In this document: positions 40,145-48,160 of the stretch, one piece after another
Numbering within the stretch: the stretch's first letter is position 1
Layout of the letters: every line of letters begins with the position of its first letter
Made by a program: the position numbers and the translations under genes
Origin: Aliihoeflea aestuarii
GTDB taxonomy: Bacteria; Pseudomonadota; Alphaproteobacteria; Rhizobiales; Rhizobiaceae
Length of the DNA: 64,000 nt
Assembly: GCF_024105665.1 (NCBI RefSeq)
Contig: NZ_JAAAMK010000009.1
Span: 1 to 64,000 of the forward strand
Direction: 5' to 3'
Notes under the pieces: generated by a model
Seen by the model: the letters and a program-made list of their open reading frames with translations, nothing else
Told to the model about the DNA's origin: nothing
Database searches by the model: none

Positions 40145-41365
40145 ATGGAATTCATCGGCAATCTGGTGATTTACATCATCATGGCATGTGCGCTGGCAGG
40201 AGCCATCGCATCGATCATCGACGACGAAAGCGGACTGGGTAAGGAGTTCCTGTCCGGCCTTTACACGATCGGCATCATCTTCGTGCCGGTCGCGGGCATC
40301 ATGGCTGCCCAGCCATATGTCTCGATGGCCATCCCGGCGATCTTCGGACCGGCCTTCGCGGCGGTCGGCGCGGACCCGTCCATCGCTGCCACGACATTCA
40401 TCGCGGTCGATATGGGGGGATACCAGCTAGCCGATGCGCTGGCGCGGTCGCGCGAGGACTGGATCATCGCCATGGTCGTCGGCTATCTGGCCGGCGCGAC
40501 GATCATCTTTTCCATTCCCATCGGCCTGACCATGCTGAAGGTGGAGGATCACCCTTATATGGCGCTCGGCGTCATGGCGGGCTTCCTGTCGATCCCCGTC
40601 GGGGCTCTCGTTGCCGGCATCCTGCTCGTCGTGACCAATCCGGTCATCCGCGACGTGGTTTCGACGAATGCGGACGCGACGTTCACACTGGCGATCGAGA
40701 TGGGACAGCTTCTTTCCAATCTCATTCCGCTGGTCGTCATCTGCGGCGCATTCGCACTCGGCCTTGCCGTCATTCCCGGCGCGATGATCCGTGGCTTCCT
40801 GATCTTCGGCAAGGTTCTGACCGCTGTTTTGCGCATCATCCTCGTCTTGTCGATCATCGAATATTTCACCAGCGCGTTTTCCACGATCTTCGGTGGCTGG
40901 GGCTTCGATCCCATCATCGCGGACGAAGCGGACCAGTTCCGCGCTCTCGAACTCGCCGGCTATATCGGTATCATGCTCGCTGGCGCATTTCCGATGGTCT
41001 ATCTCATCACCCGGTATCTGTCGGGACCGATGGAGGCGATGGGCAGGCGCCTCGGCCTTCAGGCGGAAGGGGCCGCAGGACTGGTCGCGGCCTGCGCCAA
41101 CATCATCGCGCTTTTCCGACTGATCGAGGACATGACGCCGCGCGACAAGGTTCTGACGCTCTCCTTTGCCGTGTGCGGTGCCTTCCTGTTCGGTGACCAT
41201 CTGGCGTTCACGGCGAATTTCCAGCCAAGCCTGATCGTCATCATCCTGCTCGGCAAGCTGGCCGGCGCAATCGCCGGATTCTACATCGCTTTGTACATCG
41301 CCGTACCCCGCGCCGAGACGATGCATCAGAGCGCCGGGGGAGCTATCCGGGTTCCGGCGGAGTAG
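40145..41365 (+). CDS. eutH: EutH-type ethanolamine permease (orphan)
   Basis: This 406-residue inner-membrane protein has about 11 hydrophobic segments and matches EutH along its length. It starts MEFIGNLVIYIIMACALAGA, and has IAATTFIAVDMGGYQLADAL (about 80-99), MAGFLSIPVGALVAG and the C-terminal GDHLAFTANFQPSLI. Known EutH proteins help ethanolamine entry. No eutBC lyase, microcompartment or cobalamin gene is nearby, so it may supply a different pathway or a different amino alcohol. The ATG at 40145 has GAGGGG 8 bases upstream. Confidence 0.92.
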   Translation: MEFIGNLVIYIIMACALAGAIASIIDDESGLGKEFLSGLYTIGIIFVPVAGIMAAQPYVSMAIPAIFGPAFAAVGADPSIAATTFIAVDMGGYQLADALARSREDWIIAMVVGYLAGATIIFSIPIGLTMLKVEDHPYMALGVMAGFLSIPVGALVAGILLVVTNPVIRDVVSTNADATFTLAIEMGQLLSNLIPLVVICGAFALGLAVIPGAMIRGFLIFGKVLTAVLRIILVLSIIEYFTSAFSTIFGGWGFDPIIADEADQFRALELAGYIGIMLAGAFPMVYLITRYLSGPMEAMGRRLGLQAEGAAGLVAACANIIALFRLIEDMTPRDKVLTLSFAVCGAFLFGDHLAFTANFQPSLIVIILLGKLAGAIAGFYIALYIAVPRAETMHQSAGGAIRVPAE

Positions 41366-41388
41366 AACAACGGTCAGCAGCCTATGCG

Positions 41389-41409
41389 GATGGGCCTTGA
41401 AAGCCCATC
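41389..41409. terminator. Hairpin between eutH and the LysR gene
   Basis: A 7-bp perfect stem (GATGGGC with GCCCATC, 7-base loop) lies between the convergent stops. It is a weak intrinsic terminator candidate. Confidence 0.5.
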
Positions 41410-41432
41410 TGCCGCTCGGACTAAATTCTCCA

Positions 41433-42362
41433 TCAGATCATGCGAAGCATTTTCGAAGAGTCAGGATCGCGCTTCATCTCCCCTTGCAAGTAATTGCGCA
41501 TGGCTTCGACGAATATGGCACTGCGCCTCGATCGCGGTCCTTTGGGATGAAGCGTGGCGTAAGTGATCCAGATTTCCTGGACGAGCGGTTTCAAAACGAG
41601 CGGTTCGCCTTCATGGACACGTCCACAAATCTTGTCCGCGATCATCACACCCGCGCGATCGCCCACAAGGGCCTTGGCGACCGGGGTTGAGGTCGTCTCC
41701 ACGCCGATTTTCGGGATAGCACCGGCATCCGTGAAAAGACTTTCCAGTCTGTCACGCCACCGCTGACCTTTCGTGAGCGTGATCATCGGCTGGTCGCGCA
41801 AATCCTCTACGGAAATCTGCGGCCTTTTCGCGAGCGGATGATCCGTTCGCAACAAAACGCCCAGTCGTGTTTCCATAAACGGCTCGACCGCCAGGTCGAG
41901 TATGGCGTTTTCAAGAGGCAGGGAAATGATCCCGATATTGTAGGCGCGCGCAGCGACCTTGCTTTCCAGGTCGAAGCGGGTCTCGACGTTCAGGACGCAT
42001 TCGAATGTCTCGTTGCGCTCCTGCATCAGCGCAAGCGTCGGCGAGATCAATCCCATCGCAAGCGGCGCTGCCGTGACGAGGCTGAGCAATTCGTCGGCGC
42101 GCGAACGGATATCCGACGCGACCAGGTCCATTTCGTCCAGCCCACGCAATATATGCTCGGTCTGCCGGTAGAACCTGTCGCCTTCCTCTGTCAGTTCGAG
42201 GCGTCGCTTCGATCTTGAGAACAGTCTCAACTTGAGTTCGGCTTCGAGGATCGTCAGCAGCCTGCTTGCCGCAGATGGCGAGATATTCAGATCCTGCGAT
42301 GCCTGTGCCAGCGATCCTGTCGTGACGACCCGCCGAAATATTCTGAGCGATCGCAGGTTCAT
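41433..42362 (-). CDS. LysR family transcriptional regulator
   Basis: This 309-residue regulator has the N-terminal winged helix MNLRSLRIFRRVVTTGSLAQ, then DLNISPSAASRLLTILEAEL (about 1-62), and a periplasmic-binding-protein-like effector domain (about 90-295). It is the last gene of the seven-gene transporter-lyase operon, only 3 bp after the flavin reductase, so it may autoregulate that operon. It could also act on the neighbouring eutH/SDR region. Confidence 0.95.
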   Translation of the reverse strand: MNLRSLRIFRRVVTTGSLAQASQDLNISPSAASRLLTILEAELKLRLFSRSKRRLELTEEGDRFYRQTEHILRGLDEMDLVASDIRSRADELLSLVTAAPLAMGLISPTLALMQERNETFECVLNVETRFDLESKVAARAYNIGIISLPLENAILDLAVEPFMETRLGVLLRTDHPLAKRPQISVEDLRDQPMITLTKGQRWRDRLESLFTDAGAIPKIGVETTSTPVAKALVGDRAGVMIADKICGRVHEGEPLVLKPLVQEIWITYATLHPKGPRSRRSAIFVEAMRNYLQGEMKRDPDSSKMLRMI

Positions 42363-42365
42363 CCA

Positions 42366-43016
42366 CTATCCCTTGCTGTGGCCGACGTCTCGAATGCTAT
42401 CATTTCGGGTCGGGCGCAGCATTTCGAATGTATTTTCAACGACAATATAGTCTCCGCGATAGCCGCAACGCGCTATGGACCGTGCGCGCACTATATCGAA
42501 AAGACCGTCCGCCAGGCAGGCTTTGGCTATGTGGACACGCATGACTTCGCCGATCACCAGATGCGAGCCGATGGTCCGGCCGCTCGCATCGGTCAGTTCC
42601 TGCACGCTAACCAGCTTGCATTCCATGGCGGCGGCGATATTGGCGACGCGCGGGACCGAAACGGTTTCGGAATCCGCCATGCCGAGACCGGCGGCGGCAA
42701 ATTCGTTCACGTCGGCAGCGTGGGGCAGCGAGGTCCGGTTGAGCGCGTCGGCGAAATCTTCCGTTGCCAGGTTGAAGACGAACTCGCCCGTCTCGCTGAC
42801 ATTGCGCACCGTATCCTTGCAGCCTTCGCTTCCGAAGATCAGGATCGCAGGCTTGTGAGAAAAAAGGTTGAAGTAGCTGTAGGGGGCAAGATTGATCATG
42901 CCCGCCCTGTCGATCGAGGAAATCCACCCGATCGGCCGGGGAGCGACGATCGCCTTGATGGGATCGTGAGGCAGGCCGTGGCCATCGGCCGGTGTGAACG
43001 AATGATAGGCGTCCAT
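42366..43016 (-). CDS. Flavin reductase family protein (FMN-binding)
   Basis: This 216-residue protein belongs to the flavin reductase-like, FMN-binding split-barrel family. Family features are DPIKAIVAPRPIGWISSIDR (about 18-37), NLAPYSYFNLFSHKPAILIF (about 43-62) and KDTVRNVSETGEFVFNLA. Members supply reduced flavin to two-component monooxygenases or act alone. No partner monooxygenase is in the operon. It lies 3 bp from both neighbours. Confidence 0.92.
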   Translation of the reverse strand: MDAYHSFTPADGHGLPHDPIKAIVAPRPIGWISSIDRAGMINLAPYSYFNLFSHKPAILIFGSEGCKDTVRNVSETGEFVFNLATEDFADALNRTSLPHAADVNEFAAAGLGMADSETVSVPRVANIAAAMECKLVSVQELTDASGRTIGSHLVIGEVMRVHIAKACLADGLFDIVRARSIARCGYRGDYIVVENTFEMLRPTRNDSIRDVGHSKG

Positions 43017-43019
43017 CCT

Positions 43020-44390
43020 CTACCTGGCTGTCTGGTGCAGGCCGGACGCGGCGCGTGATCTCATCGCCGTCGATGTTTTCGCCGCGAGTTCGGCGGCTTT
43101 GCGCGCAATGACGATGCTGTCGCCGAGATAGCTGGACGGATCGAGCGACGCCTCCAGATCGTCCCGCGTCATCATCTGCGAAATCCGGGAGTTCCGAAGA
43201 AGCGTGTCGCTTATGGAGGTGCCGTGGGAATTGAAATCCATGACCGCCTCATGCACCAGATCATGCGCGACCGTCCTCCCGATCTTCTCCGCAAGAGACA
43301 TCATGAGATTCTCGGTCGCAATGACCGATCTGTTGATCTGAAGATTGCGGCTCATCCGTTCGGCGTGGATTTCGATACTGGCGATCGTCGTCGACAGTCG
43401 GCTCGCAACTTCCCATCCCAAGGCGGAAGCGCTCTCCAAAGTAGACGACATCAGTTGATTGCAGACCGCGTCACCTTCGTGCGAGGGCATGCCTGCCTCC
43501 AGAGCAGGCGCCGCCTTCGAGCGAAGCTGTGCCGACGACGAGATCAGTCCTACGACGTGCTTCGGATTGACCTTATGCGGCATGGTCGAGCTGCCGATGA
43601 CGGCATGGCCCAGATTCTCACTGATCTCGCCGGTTTCGTCCGCCATCAGACGATAGAGTTCGGAACCGATCCGACCGGCTGCCATGGCGAAAAGCGCGAG
43701 GCTGGTGACATATTCGGCTTGCCCATCGAGTGAAACGCGATCCGGCACCAATACGGGCGCGAGCCCGAGACGTTGCGCGATTGCTGCGTTGAGTTGAGCC
43801 CCCTTGCCCGCGAAGGAATGCATCGCGCCGATCGCACCACCGAAGTGAAGCGCGAATGCGCGGCTTTCGGCCGCAATGAAGCGATCGTTTTGCCGGGCCA
43901 GTTCCTCGATCCATCCGGCAACCTTGAATCCGAACGTTATGGGGAGTGCCTGACGGCGGTTGGTGCGCCCGGCCATCACCGTTTCGGCATGTTCTTCGGC
44001 AAGCGTTCCCAGACGCTCGATGGCATCGGAAAGGTTGTCCAGCATGCCGGTATGCGACTGGCGAACGAGAAGCAGCCTTCCTGTCGTCATGATATTCTGC
44101 GTCGTTCCACCCCAATGGACGTAGCGTCCCGCATCTCCGCTCACCTGCGACAGGGCGCGCACCAGAGAAACGATCGGAGCCATGGTTTCGGCAACGGATT
44201 TTTCGAGCATGGCCATATCGAAATGCTCGAGCCTGGCCTTTCGGGCGATCTCGTCGGCGGCCCATTTGGGGATCAATCCGACCTCGGCCTGGGAGAGTGC
44301 CATCGCCGCTTCGACATCCAGCCACGCCTGCCACAAACTGTTACGTGAAAAGAGAGTCTGCGGCGTCATTCTGTCGGCATGCATATTCAC
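43020..44390 (-). CDS. Fumarase/aspartase-superfamily lyase (adenylosuccinate lyase / CMLE group)
   Basis: This 456-residue enzyme has the superfamily signature GSSTMPHKVNP (about 264-274) with the catalytic serine loop, the second conserved region HWGGTTQNIM (about 92), and an adenylosuccinate-lyase-type C-terminal domain (AEKIGRTVAHDLVHEAV). Such enzymes break a C-N or C-C bond to release fumarate, or cycloisomerise muconates. No purine or protocatechuate gene surrounds it, so a housekeeping PurB or a classical PcaB is unlikely. The start is GTG at 44390 overlapping the ABC stop (GTGA), or the ATG two codons later. The transporter upstream probably imports its substrate. Confidence 0.9.
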   Translation of the reverse strand: MNMHADRMTPQTLFSRNSLWQAWLDVEAAMALSQAEVGLIPKWAADEIARKARLEHFDMAMLEKSVAETMAPIVSLVRALSQVSGDAGRYVHWGGTTQNIMTTGRLLLVRQSHTGMLDNLSDAIERLGTLAEEHAETVMAGRTNRRQALPITFGFKVAGWIEELARQNDRFIAAESRAFALHFGGAIGAMHSFAGKGAQLNAAIAQRLGLAPVLVPDRVSLDGQAEYVTSLALFAMAAGRIGSELYRLMADETGEISENLGHAVIGSSTMPHKVNPKHVVGLISSSAQLRSKAAPALEAGMPSHEGDAVCNQLMSSTLESASALGWEVASRLSTTIASIEIHAERMSRNLQINRSVIATENLMMSLAEKIGRTVAHDLVHEAVMDFNSHGTSISDTLLRNSRISQMMTRDDLEASLDPSSYLGDSIVIARKAAELAAKTSTAMRSRAASGLHQTAR

Positions 44391-46279
44391 GATGGGCCTA
44401 CTCTTCCACCAACGGTGGAGCGTTCGCGCGAACCACTATGCAGCGGCTCGACCTGAAAAGGGGAATTGTCGAATTCCGGTACGGAGGACAGCAGCAATCG
44501 CGTGTAGTCGTGCCGGGGCCGGCGCAGCACCTGATCGACCTCGCCGACCTCGACGATCTGGCCCTTGTTCATGACGGCCACGCGGGTGGCGACCTGATGA
44601 ACGACCGCGATGTTGTGCGTGATCAGAAGGTAGGTGAGGCCGAGATCTCGCTGCAAATCCGTCATCAGATTGAGGATCTGCGCCTGGACGGAAACATCCA
44701 GCGCCGACGTCGGCTCGTCGCAGACCAGAAGGGCAGGCTTCATGATCAGGGCACGCGCAATCGCAACGCGTTGCCTCTGTCCACCCGACATCTGGCTGGG
44801 ATAATTGTTCATCACACGCTCGGGCAGGCCGACGCGCTCCATGACGGAGGCAACCGCCTTCCGTCTGGACGTCGCGTCGCCGATATCGTGGATTTCAAGT
44901 GGTCGCGCGATGATCCTTGCGATCGTGTGTCTTGGGTTCAGGGACGAGTACGGATCCTGAAAGATCGGCTGCATCAGGCGGGCGCGCTCACGCGGGTCGA
45001 CACGGCTGACGATCCGGCCGCTCAGCCGCGCTTCGCCCTTGTCGGCGGTCTCAAGCCCCAAGAGGATGCGGGCCAGCGTGGACTTTCCGGACCCGGACTC
45101 GCCCACCAAAGCGAAAGTCTCTCCGGGATGGATCGCGAACGACACGTCATCCAGCGCATGCAATGCCGTGCGGCGGCTGAAAAGCCCTCTCTTGACCTGA
45201 TAGACCTTATGCACATTGCGTGCCTCCAGCAGGGGCTGCCCGCCGCGTTCGATCTTTGATGCGCGGATAGCCTCATCGGGCTGAGCGGCCGGCAGGGCAT
45301 TTATCTCAGCGGTCGACAGGATACATTTGTAGCTGCGGTGCCCATCGTCCCGCACAGGTGGTTTGGCGGTCCGGCATTGCGGGCGCACCTGAGCGCAGCG
45401 CGAGGAGAATACGCAATAATCGACGTTGCCCAGCAGCGCCGGCACGATACCCGGTATCGCGCCGAGGCGGGTCGGGGCGTGATCCATTTTCGGAACGCAC
45501 GCCAGGAGGCCCCGCGTATAGGGATGCCGTGGTTCCGTCAAAATGTCACGGCATGGCCCGCTCTCGACCACTTCGCCCCCATACATCACGGCCACCTTGT
45601 CGACGGTTGCGGCGACGACGGCCAGATCGTGGGTGATCAGCATCATGGCCATTCCGAATTCGCGCCGAAGCTCGGCCAGCAATTCCATGATCTGCGCCTG
45701 AACCGTGACATCCAGCGCGGTGGTGGGTTCGTCGGCGACGATCAGTTCCGGCTCGCTCATCAAAGCCATCGCGATCATCACGCGCTGCCGCTGACCACCC
45801 GAGAGCTGATGCGGATATTGGTGCATGCGGCCGGCCGGGTCGGGAATGCGAACCCGATCCAGCAGTTCGATCGCGCGCTTGCGCGCTGCGCTGCGCGACA
45901 GCCCGGAGAAGCGGACGACCGTCTCCGTCATCTGCCTTCCGATCGTGTAGACGGGGTTCAGGGATGTCATCGGTTCCTGGAAAATCATGGAAATCTTCCG
46001 GCCCGAAATCGACCGCGCAAACTCGCCGTCGCTTAAAGCGACGAGCGATCGATCGTCCAGGGTGATCGAACCGGCGCGTGTTCGGGCGATGCGCGGCAAC
46101 AACCTCATCAGGGCCAGCGCCGTCATCGACTTGCCTGATCCGGACTCGCCCACAATCCCGATTGCTTCACCGGCCTTCAGATCGAAACTGGTTCCACGAA
46201 CGGCCTTGAGCTGACCGGCGGGCGTGTCGAGGATCACTTCGAGATCTTCGACGGACAGGATCGTTCTCGCCTCGCTCAT
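44387..46279 (-). CDS. Dual-domain ABC transporter ATP-binding protein (oligopeptide/nickel type)
   Basis: This 630-residue protein fuses the two ATPases of a Dpp/Opp-type importer. Domain 1 (about 1-290) has GESGSGKSMTALALM and LSGGQRQRVMIAMAL; domain 2 (about 335-600) has GESGSGKSTLARILLG and MSGGQRQRVAIARAL. Each half ends in an oligopeptide-transporter C-terminal region; the first contains cysteines in NVDYCVFSSRCAQVRPQC, a typical cluster-like motif. The ATG at 46279 follows GGGAGGAA. The frame is open upstream but there it overlaps the permease gene and is not coding. Confidence 0.95.
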   Translation of the reverse strand: MSEARTILSVEDLEVILDTPAGQLKAVRGTSFDLKAGEAIGIVGESGSGKSMTALALMRLLPRIARTRAGSITLDDRSLVALSDGEFARSISGRKISMIFQEPMTSLNPVYTIGRQMTETVVRFSGLSRSAARKRAIELLDRVRIPDPAGRMHQYPHQLSGGQRQRVMIAMALMSEPELIVADEPTTALDVTVQAQIMELLAELRREFGMAMMLITHDLAVVAATVDKVAVMYGGEVVESGPCRDILTEPRHPYTRGLLACVPKMDHAPTRLGAIPGIVPALLGNVDYCVFSSRCAQVRPQCRTAKPPVRDDGHRSYKCILSTAEINALPAAQPDEAIRASKIERGGQPLLEARNVHKVYQVKRGLFSRRTALHALDDVSFAIHPGETFALVGESGSGKSTLARILLGLETADKGEARLSGRIVSRVDPRERARLMQPIFQDPYSSLNPRHTIARIIARPLEIHDIGDATSRRKAVASVMERVGLPERVMNNYPSQMSGGQRQRVAIARALIMKPALLVCDEPTSALDVSVQAQILNLMTDLQRDLGLTYLLITHNIAVVHQVATRVAVMNKGQIVEVGEVDQVLRRPRHDYTRLLLSSVPEFDNSPFQVEPLHSGSRERSTVGGRVGPS

Positions 46280-46281
46280 GT

Positions 46282-47190
46282 TCAATTCCTCCCTTCGGGC
46301 GAAGTGACGTCGCGCAACCCGTCGCCCAGAAGATTGGCGCCGATCACCAGCAGAAAGAGGAATGCGCCCGGCAGGATCACCAGCCACGGACGGAAGAAAA
46401 GCGCTTGCTTGCCCTCCGCGATCATGAGGCCCCAGGAAGGCGTGGGCGGCTGGATGCCGACGCCCAGAAATGACAGGGCGGACTCGGCAAGGATGGAGAT
46501 GCCCAGTTCGAAAGTGAAGATGACGATGATCTGGTTCGTCAGGTTGGGCAGGATTTCGGTGCGCAGGATTTGCCATCTGCTGGCGCCCATGGCGCTCGCC
46601 GCAGCCACGAAATCCTGCGATTTCAATCTCTGGGTCGCAGACCTTGTGACGACAAGGAAATAGGTCCAATGTAGGACGCCGATGATGCCGATCACGACCC
46701 ACAATGACGGGCCGATGATGAAGACCAGCGCCATTGCAAGAAGAATACCCGGCAACGCCAGTTGCGCCGTCAGGAAGAAGCTGACGACGTGGTCGACCCA
46801 GCCGCCGAAATAGCCGGCGCAGATGCCCAGCGCGACACCGATGACCATGCCGATCATGGCGGCGCCGAAGCCGATCATCAGCGACACGCGAGCGCCGTAG
46901 ATGAGACGGCTGAGATAGTCGCGGCCGACCTGGTCGGTGCCCAGCAGGTACTCCCAGCGTCCCCCGTCCTCCCAGACGGGCGGCAGAAGCCGGTTCGCGA
47001 GAGACTGCGCAAACGGATCGTGAGGTGCCAACAGAGGCGCGAACAGCGCAACAAGTATCAGCGTCAGGACGATTGCCGCTCCGGCGATGAAGCCGAGATG
47101 CCCGCGCGCACGCTGGACCATGAGCGACCGCGGCGAGGGCGCGCCCGCTTCGTTCGAGGCAATGGTGTGGGACGACGATGTGATGCTCAT
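46282..47190 (-). CDS. ABC transporter permease (DppC-like)
   Basis: This 302-residue permease has an N-terminal DppC-type membrane segment (about 33-53), the LLGTDQVGRDYLSRLIYGAR motif (about 80-99) and the EAA loop AASAMGASRWQILRTEILPN (about 193-212). It overlaps the DppB-like gene by 4 bp (ATGA) and lies 2 bp before the ATPase gene. It pairs with the DppB-like permease. Confidence 0.95.
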   Translation of the reverse strand: MSITSSSHTIASNEAGAPSPRSLMVQRARGHLGFIAGAAIVLTLILVALFAPLLAPHDPFAQSLANRLLPPVWEDGGRWEYLLGTDQVGRDYLSRLIYGARVSLMIGFGAAMIGMVIGVALGICAGYFGGWVDHVVSFFLTAQLALPGILLAMALVFIIGPSLWVVIGIIGVLHWTYFLVVTRSATQRLKSQDFVAAASAMGASRWQILRTEILPNLTNQIIVIFTFELGISILAESALSFLGVGIQPPTPSWGLMIAEGKQALFFRPWLVILPGAFLFLLVIGANLLGDGLRDVTSPEGRN

Positions 47191-48104
47191 GAAATACGAA
47201 TCCTGGGATCGAGCGCCGCATTGAGAAGGTCGGCCAGAAGGTTCATCAGCACGAAGGTCAGGGCGAAGATGAAGATCAGCATCTGAACCGTCGGGATGTC
47301 CGATCCAAGGATCGACTGGAGCGCCAGGCGGCCAAGTCCGTTGATGGCGAACACGGTCTCGGTGATGACGGAGCCGCCGAATTTCTGTCCCAGTTGCACC
47401 GCAAGGACGCTGACGACGGGAAGAATGGCATTGCGCATCGCATGACGATGCAAGAGCGCGTAGCCGCGATAGCCCTTGGCTTTTGCGGTGCGGATATAGT
47501 CGGATTCCATAACTTCGATGAGGCCCGTTCTGGTCAGGCGCATCACTGCCGGAACCGAGCTTGCGCCCAGAACGAAGGCCGGCATGACGAAGTGCTGCCA
47601 TGTGCTGTCGCCGGAAATCGGAAGGACGGGGAACATCACGCCGAGCAGGATGATCAGCATCAGGCCAAGCCAGAAATTGGGTATCGCCTGCGCCGAAACG
47701 GCGAATGTCAAAGCGAAACGATCGATCCAGGAATTGGGACGCAATGCTGCAAATGCCCCCAGAGGCACGGCAATCACGATGGTGACCAGAAGAGCGGACA
47801 AAGCGAGCGTGATGGTGACCGGCGCCCGGTCGAGCACAAGAGCGGCGACCGTCGTGTTCCAGTAATAGCTTTCGCCGAAATCGCCGCGAACAACGCCGCT
47901 CAGCCACTCCAGATAGCGGACCATGACGGGTCGATCGAACCCATAGGCCTGCCGGATCTGCTCGATCACCTCCGGCGTCGCATCTTCGCCGGCCATCGCC
48001 GTGGCCGGATCGACGGAATAGTTGAGCAGCATGAACGTGGCGAACGACACCACGAAGGCCACGGCGAGCGCGAGAGCACTTCGCTGAAGGATGTATTTGA
48101 GCAT
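47187..48104 (-). CDS. ABC transporter permease (DppB-like)
   Basis: This 305-residue permease starts MLKYILQRSALALAVAFVVS and shows family features YGFDRPVMVRYLEWLSGVVR (about 53-72), a periplasmic loop, six hydrophobic segments and the EAA-loop region RTAKAKGYRGYALLHRHAMR (about 200-219). It follows the substrate-binding protein gene by 56 bp. Confidence 0.95.
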   Translation of the reverse strand: MLKYILQRSALALAVAFVVSFATFMLLNYSVDPATAMAGEDATPEVIEQIRQAYGFDRPVMVRYLEWLSGVVRGDFGESYYWNTTVAALVLDRAPVTITLALSALLVTIVIAVPLGAFAALRPNSWIDRFALTFAVSAQAIPNFWLGLMLIILLGVMFPVLPISGDSTWQHFVMPAFVLGASSVPAVMRLTRTGLIEVMESDYIRTAKAKGYRGYALLHRHAMRNAILPVVSVLAVQLGQKFGGSVITETVFAINGLGRLALQSILGSDIPTVQMLIFIFALTFVLMNLLADLLNAALDPRIRIS

Positions 48105-48160
48105 TGGTCAGCCCCCTGCCCGAGCCGGCGCGCATGCCGCCTCGGGACGCACGGTAAGAT

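Noticed and set aside
43020-44390. Housekeeping PurB (adenylosuccinate lyase)
   Set aside because: The signature fits the superfamily, but the operon context is a transporter and flavin reductase; I assign only the superfamily.
46280-47221. N-terminal extension of the dual ATPase to about 944 residues
   Set aside because: It is an off-frame reading of the DppC gene; the ATG at 46279 has a strong ribosome site and family start.
47191-48135. N-terminal extension of the DppC-like permease that would make a 617-residue protein
   Set aside because: It reads the DppB gene in another frame and has no membrane pattern; the ATG at 47190 gives a normal DppC length.
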